64,000 nt of DNA, from positions 23,557,250 to 23,621,249 of the forward strand of contig OZ024907.1 of the NCBI GenBank assembly GCA_964017125.1, read 5' to 3'. This stretch comes from Flabesymbios commensalis. Its lineage: Eukaryota > Annelida > Polychaeta > Terebellida > Flabelligeridae. A program made the position numbers and the translations under genes. This document shows positions 56,430-64,000 of this stretch, piece after piece (the stretch's first letter is position 1; every line of letters starts with the position of its first letter). The notes under the pieces are model-generated. The model was not told where the DNA came from. It did not search any database and saw only the letters and a program-made list of their open reading frames with translations.

Positions 56430-58430
56430 AAGCGACGAAAAAGCATAAAAGATCAATGGAGAGGCGGTAAAAGGTGACAGAGAGGCGGTAAAAGACAATG
56501 GGGAGGCATTAAAGGATGTCGACGAGTTGCTAAAAGGCGCCCCAGAGGCGCTAAAGAGCGAGTAAGAAGGGTTAAAAGAAAATGAGTAGTCATTAAAGGG
56601 CAATGAGGAGGCATTGAAGGGCAATGAGGAGGCGGTGAATGGCAACGAGGATGCGTTAAGGGGCAAAAATGGGGCGTTAAAGAGCGACAAGATGCATTAA
56701 AAGGTGGCGGGGTGGCATGAAAGGGCTATGGAACAGTGACAAAGAAGTACGTTAACGGGTGATGGGGCGGTGCTAATGGTTGATGGATAGGTGTCTAAGT
56801 GCAATGAGAAGGCATTAAAAAAGACAGAGAATCGTTAAAGGGCAATGGAGAAGCGTTAAATGGTGACTGAGATACGTCAAAGAGCGATGGAAAGGCGTTA
56901 AAGGCCGGAAAAGTGTTAAAAGTGATGTAGATGCATTAAACTTTGATGGAGAGGCACTGATAGGCGCTGCAGATGCGTTAAATGGCGATGCGAATGTGGT
57001 AAAGGGCAATGGTGAGGCATTAAATGGTGATGGGAAAGTTTTAAATGGCGATGGGAAGGCGGTAATGGGTGATGAGGAGTCGTTCAAGGGCGACCATGAA
57101 ACGTTAAACGACTATGGAAAAGCGCTGAAGGGCAATGGGGAGGAGTTGAAGTGTGCTGGATAAGCGTGTGAGGGTGAGTTGAAAGTGTTAAAACAACGGA
57201 GCATTGCTGAAGGGCGACAGAGAAGCGTTAAATGGTGACTGAGACGTCAAAGGGCATTGGAAAAGTAATAAAGGTTGATGGAGATGCATTAAAGGGTGAT
57301 GGAGAGACGCTAACAGGCGCTGCAGATGAGTTAAATGGCGATGGGAAGGCGTTAATGGGCAATGAGGAGGCGTTGAAGGACAACGAAGAGGCGCTAAGGG
57401 TGACGGGATGTGTTGGTGGGTGTCATGAAAGGGTTATTGAATGGCGTTAGAGGGTGACGAGGAAGCATTAAATAACAGGTGATGCGGTGGTGCTAAAGGG
57501 TGATGGATATGTGTTTTAGGGCGATGAAAAGGCGTTAAAGATGACGGGGAATCGCTAAAGGGCAACTGAGAAAAATTAAATTATGACGGAGAGATGTCAA
57601 AGAGTGACAGAAAGGTGTTAAAGGGCCAAGAAAAAGTGTTAAAGGTTGATGGAGATGCACTAAAAGGTTGATGGAGAGGCGTTAAAAAGATGCTGGAGAT
57701 GCGTTATATGGTGATGCTAAAGGGTTAAAGGGCGATGAAGAGGCGGTAAATGGTGATGGAGAGGCATTAAATGGTGATGGGAAGCCAGTAAAGGGCGATG
57801 AGGAGGCGTTAAATTTTACCGAAGAAGCGTTAAAGGGTGACGGAAAGGCGTTAAAGGTATAAAGGTAGACCCAAAAGCATTGAAGGGCAATGAGAGACGA
57901 TAAATGGCGATGGGGAGGCGTCGAAGGACCATGGTGAGGCGTTAACGATTGATGGTAAAGCTTTAAAATGTGATGGAGAGTTAAATTAAAGAGCAATGGA
58001 GAAGCGTTCAGTGTGAAGAAGAGGCATTAAAGGGCGACAGAAAGGCCTTCAATTGCAATAAAAAGGCGTTAAACTAAAAGGACGTTCAGGGCGAAGAAGA
58101 GGCGTTAAAGGGCAAAAGAAAGGCCTCCAATTGCAAAGAAGAGGCATTAAACTGAAAGCTATGAAGAGGCATTATTGTCTCCCTTTAGTGCCTCTCCATA
58201 GCTCCATAATGCCTCTCTCTCACATTATAAGGCCCTCGGTGGCTCTGTTACGCCTCTTGTGGCCCATTAACGCCTCCTTATTTCTCTATAATATGCCTCC
58301 TCATTGCCCTTTAATGCCTTTTCATTGCCCTTTATCGCCTTCTCATTGCCCTTTAATACCTCCTCATCGACTGTTAGAACTTTTCCATCACTCTTTAACA
58401 CATCTCTGTTAATTGCCATTCAATGCCTTC
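56430..58430. repeat. GGCGTTAAAGGGCGATG minisatellite core of element F
   Basis: About 80 degenerate units of 20-27 bp with GCGTTAAAGGGCGATG and GAGG words run forward to about 58160, then reversed (GCCTCCTCATTGCCCTTTAA) to 58430. The same motif is at 26570-26960. Confidence 0.85.
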
Positions 58431-59384
58431 GAGCCGATCTCTTCACCTTGAGCTTGTTTGATCATTTAAACCAAACAGAATTAGATTATCCAGTCAAAGT
58501 AAAACCCAACACAAGGTATACGTGCTCCAATTTCTAGCTTATACGCTAAAACATATATTTGACCTTGAGGATGACTTTAAATCACCAAAGTAATAGGAAA
58601 AAGACATTTTTCGCTCAAAATCCCAAGAAAAAAAAGTTTTTTACACATGTTCTAGCTGTATTTGTTAAAAATCATATTCTCCTTTACTTGACTGTGAAAT
58701 TGACATTTTGACCTTAAAGATGACCTTTTATCATCAAAATAGTATCAAGAATAGATTATTCAGTCAAAAAACACGTCAAAAAGACGTATTACACTTCTTT
58801 CTATTTTGTTTCGAAAAGATCATATTTTTACATTTTGACCTTGGAAATGACCTTTCGACCTTGAAAATGACCTTGGATCAACAAAATAATACCATAAATG
58901 GATTTTTCAGACAAAATCCAACGAAAAAGAGGTATTACACATGTTCCTAGCTTTATTTGTTAAAAAGGGTATTTTTGCTTATTTGACCTTGAAATTGACG
59001 TTTTGACCTTGAAAATGACCTTATATCATAAAAATAACACAAGAAATGGATTGCCCAGTCAAAATCACATGAAAATGAGGTATTACACTTGTTCCTGGAT
59101 TCATTTGTTGAAAAAAACATATTTGACCTTGAAATATTTGGCGGCCATTTTGTTTTTGCCCCTAAAAAATTCCGCCCAAGGGTGCCAAAGTGGCACCCGG
59201 CTGATTTCTGCTCGGGATACGCCATAGTATCAGAATCAATCATAAAACATCGTCCATACCGCGAAACACGCTTTAGTCAAAATCCACTGGACTATACCTC
59301 AATGCTAGTCACATCCCGGCAAATATGGGGCGTCGACCCAATGTCAGCTTAATGTTGGGCACGCTCATTCTGCGACGCTGACGC

Positions 59385-59880
59385 AACATTTATTATTTAT
59401 TTATTGATTAAAATATATGCATACAGGGTGTATACACATTAGCAAAGATGTTATTTTTAAAATATGTGCCCTGCTATACATTCAACAATACAATACATTT
59501 ATAAAAGATCTGATTTTGTAAATGGTATACATACAGATTAAAATATCCTTAATCTAATAATAGCTACACTTAAATTAAATTTAATTAACACTGCTATAAG
59601 AAGCTTTTAAAACGCACATGTTATTACGTGGATATCAGATAACACTGAAGATCAATTTAATATTAAAAGTGGCATTGCCATGATAGTAGTGTAAATACCA
59701 GTTTCCCGCACCAACAACCAGAGATAAAAAACACATTTTTGTAAGTGGTAAAAAAAGTCACTCTGTAAAAACATAGAAACTTAAGTAACATCGGGATATC
59801 TTGACATTTACACAGGATAATATAAATATGTAAACACAAGCTGTTTATAAACAATTTAAAAGATGGCATATGAAGAAAAG
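59385..59880 (-). mobile_element. LINE 3' end, minus strand
   Basis: On the minus strand, GGTTGTTGGTGCGGGAAACT and ATGGCAATGCCACTTTTAAT match the 3'-UTR family at 17245-17340. It ends in AATAAATAAATAATAAA. The region 59881-60250 shows no gene. Confidence 0.55.
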
Positions 59881-60249
59881 TACTTTAAAGTGCACAATAT
59901 TTGTAATATCAGCATAAAAAATATAGGGTATACAATATAGGTCCATTGATAGTGCCATTAAAGGATGAAGGTATTATTTGTCAGAACAATACAATCGCAC
60001 ATAAAACGTAGAACAACAGTGGCTCCACTCCAACAAACGCGAGAAATATCAGCCAGTGTTGGTTTAATGCTGTACCAGCGTCGTAGAGGTGTACCAACAT
60101 TAAACCAACATTGGATCAAACTATCACGTTTGTTAGGATCAATCATGTACGGTGGATTAAAACTAGCTGCAAGCGTCACGAATACATTGATAGAAACACA
60201 CTAGAGCATTCCACATTGAACTAATAAGAGTAAATCCATTAATAATTTA

Positions 60250-60435
60250 TCCTCAAGTTGCAACATTGACTGCCATTTATGAGATAGACTACCCAGCAAA
60301 CACAAAACATTTGTATAACACTTATACAATGTTGGACCAACGTCGGAGCCGTTGGGTCGACTTTGTACACATGTTATGCAAATGTTTTGTGATTGCTGGT
60401 GGTCTATCTCATAAAAGGTAGTTAATGTAGCTCAG
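60250..60435. repeat. Palindromic MITE (CAAAACATTTGTAT family), longest copy
   Basis: TTTATGAGATAGACTAC then CCAGCAAACACAAAACATTT appear inverted at 60370-60418. The centre has CAATGTTGGACCAACGTCGG. The inverted homology extends outside the CCAGCAAA ends, making a hairpin of about 180 nt. Confidence 0.8.
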
Positions 60436-60904
60436 CTATATCTAGATTGTATATCTATTAATTAATGAAATTATTGTAAACTTTTTTGCCGCTGCCAAGG
60501 TCAATAATATTAAGTCACTGTGCGCATTATATTTAATAAAACATAGAAACTTTCACACACAGCATATTCCACCTTCTGAACTCAGTGGGATGACATCAAT
60601 TTTGGTAATTTGTTTTGTATGAACCAGTGTATCCGGCAGATCATAACATCATTTTTTCATTTTTTTACATTTTTTTAAACATTTTTTTATCAACATTTAT
60701 AAGAATCCAGAGATATGTACCCCAAACAAACTATTTGTACACCTAAAGGATGGCTGAATGTTAGCACAGGATTGGTAGTCCTGGAGCCAAGGGGTGTTTG
60801 CGTACAAAAATGGCCCTGAAATCACCCACCTGTTTTGATAGTAGACCACCTGGGGCACATTTTTTAGCGAGGGTGGACATTCTGAAACCCGGCAGTAAGT
60901 GAGA

Positions 60905-61575
60905 TATTCAAGATTTTGTATTAAAAAAATAAAACCGGAAAACCCCGCCAAAATTAACGATCAAATGCCTTCAAAATGGCATATCATCACAAAAAGTGTA
61001 GACCCTGTGACCTGATGAGAAGAAATCGATATGATTGAATAAAGTGCAAGGTCACCAGAGGTTAAAATGTGGAATAATATGACCCCTGCCCCAAATTAAG
61101 CGCCCTTAGGAATTAAAACGTTTCTAATTTTCAAAGGAATTACAATTTGTTTAATTTAGTGTTTTCTTCTGGTAAAGTAGGCCTATATCATATAAACGTT
61201 TTTTAGAAACATTAGGGGTGATCAAATGTTTTATTTGTACCACCAGAGTGACATTCAATATTAGTAATATTAGTAAACTTGCCAAAAATCCCATAAAAAT
61301 CGTCATAATTTACTTTGATTCAAATTCTTGGGAATACTTCACATTTAATGATAACCAACAGCATCATTTGAACCCTCAAGATAACCAGTGTAGACCCTGT
61401 AATAAGGTGGAAAAAAATAACATTGGATAAATTTCAGGGTCACAAGAGGTCAAGATGTGGCATAACATGATCCTGATAGTTAAAACGTCTTCAATTTTCA
61501 GGGGAGTTCCATCCTGTTAACGTATGTCTTAGCAAAGTATTATATTAGTAATATTAGTAAACTCGGCATCATTTC
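60905..61575 (+). repeat. About 392-bp tandem pair
   Basis: GTGTAGACCCTGT recurs at 60996 and 61388. It is followed in both copies by GGTCAC(C/A)AGAGGT, ATGTGG(A/C)ATAA and TTAAAACGT blocks. ATTAGTAATATTAGTAAAC marks the ends near 61260 and 61550. Confidence 0.75.
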
Positions 61576-61579
61576 TAGA

Positions 61580-63550
61580 AAACCGGCATAATTTAACATC
61601 CTCAGCTCCCTATGATTCGCCTCCTGGTCTTCCTCTCAGCCGGCAATGGTGGGTCCAGCTGACTGTAGCAGGTACGATGTTCGGTGACTCATCAGCGGCA
61701 GGTTATCATTTTGGGTTTCGGTTTTGGCAAAGTTGGGACAGCTGCCAAAATTTTGTCTTTAATCAGACTGAAGTGTGAATCGTTAGTTCTGTCTTATCTG
61801 CTTGACGCTGACTCATCCTACTGCTTCGTTACCAGCGTTCTGCCTGCCTGCTTTCAAAATACTACATGTAGCACTCTTTGTAGTGATATCAAATTATTGT
61901 TCACTTCCCTCGCTTCAGACATTGGTATCACTATGGCCCAATGCCGTATCTGGCCAAGTACATGTATCTAAGTCTGAGGCGATCTCTAGCTATGTCTGAA
62001 AGTCGTAGGCTAAATTAGACTGTTATGAGTATACCAGAGCCCAATACTCGAACCATGCTCACCACATTGACGTTCACTGCCATGCGCGACATTCGCTGAC
62101 ATTTTGGTCCATGCATGCTTACTCCTACGACTTCTACTGCTGAGAGTTTATCTGACTGACTTGCCAAATCATATTGAAGGAATCGCAGCCGATCTGTAGC
62201 AAGATCAACTGAGAGAGACGTATTTCCTTCATTCGAAAATGGCAGCAGGGTTCCCATAAGAGTCTGTAATCCGTTACTTTATTGGTTCCTCTTTTCGTTT
62301 GTTCTTTCTCCCTTCATTTCTTCCTCCCATGCGCTGCCCGAAACTATCCCAGCCAGCTGTAGAATGTTGAAACTGGCCAGGTTCCAAGCTATGTTATACC
62401 ACGTACAGTCATGTTTCGTGCCTCCTGAGTTGCTGGTCATCCTCCCGAGGCAATAATAATCATGTTGGTTAGCTAATGAAAAGCTGAGGTTCCAACTTAT
62501 TCATTTTACGTACCTCATGAGGTGACGACACTTCTCCTGAGGTGATGACACTCCTCCTGAGGTGAGAATAATCCTGATAGCACCGTTTGCCAATAAAAAG
62601 TTTAGCTCGCGCCAATTAAGCTGATTGCCTAGCTTAATCATTGTTCGTACCTCTGAGATGATGACACTCCTCCTGAAGTACTTATCCTGAAGCAACAGCT
62701 CGCCAATGAAAAATCCTGGCAACCAAGCCAGTGAAAAATCCTTGGACTGCGAGTCCAATAAAAAGTCCACGGATTTAACAATCTAACCCATTCCAGATTC
62801 ACCAACATCGTTAGGTTTTATAACGGGCTTGTTGACAACAAACTCTTGTGCTGGGTCTCATGGTCAAGATCATCTTCTCACCTCTTTATTGATACACTTA
62901 CATCATGATCATAACATGCTCACAGACACTAGTCAGTCCTTACTCTATAGTGGTTCGCGCATCTCTCCCAGAGCTCTCTCGCTCTTTGTCTCTGGCTGGC
63001 TCTATGTTATAAATTCTGCGCCTGCGCACTGGCAGACTTCTCCGAGTATAACATAGAATAACTGTGCCATTCTCTAGCCGTGTTCACACAAGTAACTCAG
63101 CTAACAAGGAACTTTGAGCCAATGCTAGACTAATATTGCTCCGACTTCGCAGACAGTGGGCCAACCCCAAAACAGCATTCTTTGGTCTAGCTGCTCACAA
63201 TCATCTCTGCCACGATTTTACCTCTAAAGGGGGGGTCTCAGAGATACGTTTGCATGACCACTATCGACCCTTTTGTTTGAATCTAATTACTACGCACACC
63301 TAGCTACTCAATGATATAATAAGGATTACATAATATCTGTATTATTAGTGGGAAGACCTGTAGCTTCTGACGTCACGTTGTAGACCTTGTTCATGGCCTT
63401 CCAACCGTGCCCTGGATCCACAAATGTCTGTTTGTCAGAACATCCTCACTATCAATGATATAATGAGGCATGTTCGCACCTGTCCTAGTGGCAACGCTGG
63501 CACAACGCCGGCCCAGTGCGCTCAACTCTGGCATTGCTGACCCAACGTTG
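61580..63550. other. Unassigned stretch of distinct composition
   Basis: Less AT-rich than its surroundings. Words CTCCTGAGGTGATGACACT recur near 62510-62680, and GTTATAAATTCTGCGCCTGC near 63005 looks promoter-like on either strand. No protein family was recognised in any frame. It could be the remnant of a terminal-repeat retroelement, but nothing decisive is seen. Confidence 0.3.
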
Positions 63551-63559
63551 GCCAAACTT

Positions 63560-64000
63560 AGAAGATAAAGATAAGTTTTATTCCCAGTCGCAAAGTAAAA
63601 CATATAACATTAGCTCTAATCAGCTAGTCAAGCGACATGTAAAATTAACAATAAAAGATAACAATTAAAACAAGCAGGTTGGTTGGCAGGAAGTTAACAT
63701 GAAATGTAAAAACGTGAGTAAGAATTATATAGAAAAATACTTATAATGTATATGAGAATATAAATTAGCTGGTAAAAATTACATAATTACAAAAATTACA
63801 TAAAAGTAGATACAAGATTATATAAGAAAAACTGATGCTGTATATGAGAAAATTATATGATTAAAAGTTGTGTAAAACATTTCGCATTTATTGATAATTA
63901 AATAAATATATCACATGACTTTGTCAAGGGACCTACCTCTATTGTACTCTCAATCAAAGAGAAAAATAAGCTCGCAGGCCATCTCTAAAAGTTTTCAGGT
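63560..64000 (-). mobile_element. LINE- or SINE-like 3' end, minus strand
   Basis: On the minus strand TTTGCGACTGGGAATAAAAC is followed by TTATCTTTATCTTC, an AATAAA signal with a short repeated tail. The upstream part continues beyond the window end. Confidence 0.4.

Larger units (their letters stand above)
55346..59292. mobile_element. Giant foldback element F (3.9 kb), TA-flanked
   Basis: GTCCAGT at 55346 and ACTGGAC at 59292 are each bordered by TA. The arms match through GCGTGTTTCGCGGTATGGAC, CCGGGTGCCACTTTGGCACC and AAAATGGCCGCCAAATATTT. Each arm contains tandem sub-units of about 150-300 bp rich in TCAAGGTCA. The centre is a GGCGTTAAAGGGCGATG array (56430-58160) whose orientation flips at about 58160-58430. 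Short open frames come from stop-free arrays. No transposase is seen. Confidence 0.82.

Noticed and set aside
56397-57996. Serine/proline/phenylalanine-rich frames on the minus strand
   Set aside because: Repetitive translation of the GGGCGATG minisatellite; no start, splice or codon-bias support.
61684-62257. Frames of 95 codons (plus) and 80 codons (minus)
   Set aside because: No recognisable domain, no splice-site context, and both strands are equally open.
62501-62770. 89-codon minus-strand frame
   Set aside because: It overlaps imperfect CTCCTGAGGTGATGACAC repeats and shows no family motif.

Overview
This is an AT-rich, repeat-dominated eukaryotic nuclear window. Coding sequence is carried only by short exons separated by GT-AG introns of 0.2 to 11 kb. 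The frequent AGGCCTA-type words, tRNA-derived SINEs, degraded LINEs and abundant palindromic elements suggest a marine invertebrate with a large genome, perhaps an echinoderm or hemichordate. That assignment is inference from style and not from a diagnostic gene.

Host genes. Two paralogous genes of the CRAL-TRIO (Sec14-like lipid or retinoid/tocopherol transfer) family lie in tandem on the minus strand. The upstream gene (36537-52908) has seven coding exons that join into a complete 318-residue protein with intact splice sites. The downstream gene (9888-13637) has six recognisable exons with the same intron phases and almost the same exon lengths. Its first exon carries an in-frame TAG, and its terminal exon was not found, so it is a possible pseudogene or a polymorphic allele. 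No convincing plus-strand host gene was found.

Repeats. The remaining sequence is mostly mobile DNA. Several very long inverted-repeat (foldback) elements, 0.8 to 6.2 kb, lie at 1410-5922, 7313-8152, 14750-18060, 25274-28678, 40923-42448, 42853-49061 and 55346-59292. Five of them are flanked by TA dinucleotides. Most have arms or centres built of tandem arrays, and the arms repeatedly carry AAGATGGCCGCC-like words and, in two elements, many TCAAGGTCA words. Other items are a degraded minus-strand LINE (20095-23110) with a 556-bp tandem duplication and a nested 992-bp terminal-inverted-repeat insertion; a second LINE reverse-transcriptase fragment (29582-29728); several LINE 3' ends; a SINE family with two tRNA-like heads; small TTAA-flanked (piggyBac-like) MITEs, two of them 30-36 nt from CRAL-TRIO exons; and a 1.5-kb 23-bp minisatellite (23396-24895).

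Layout. 1-8.2 kb: foldback elements. 9.9-13.6 kb: downstream CRAL-TRIO paralogue. 14-18 kb: foldback element with GATTTCGGACGG arrays. 18.5-24.9 kb: satellite-like repeats, LINE, minisatellite. 25.3-28.7 kb: foldback element with SINEs. 29-36 kb: mixed repeats and two direct-repeat pairs. 36.5-52.9 kb: upstream CRAL-TRIO gene, whose 10.9-kb intron 4 holds two foldback elements. 53-64 kb: hairpin MITEs, another foldback element and LINE 3' ends.
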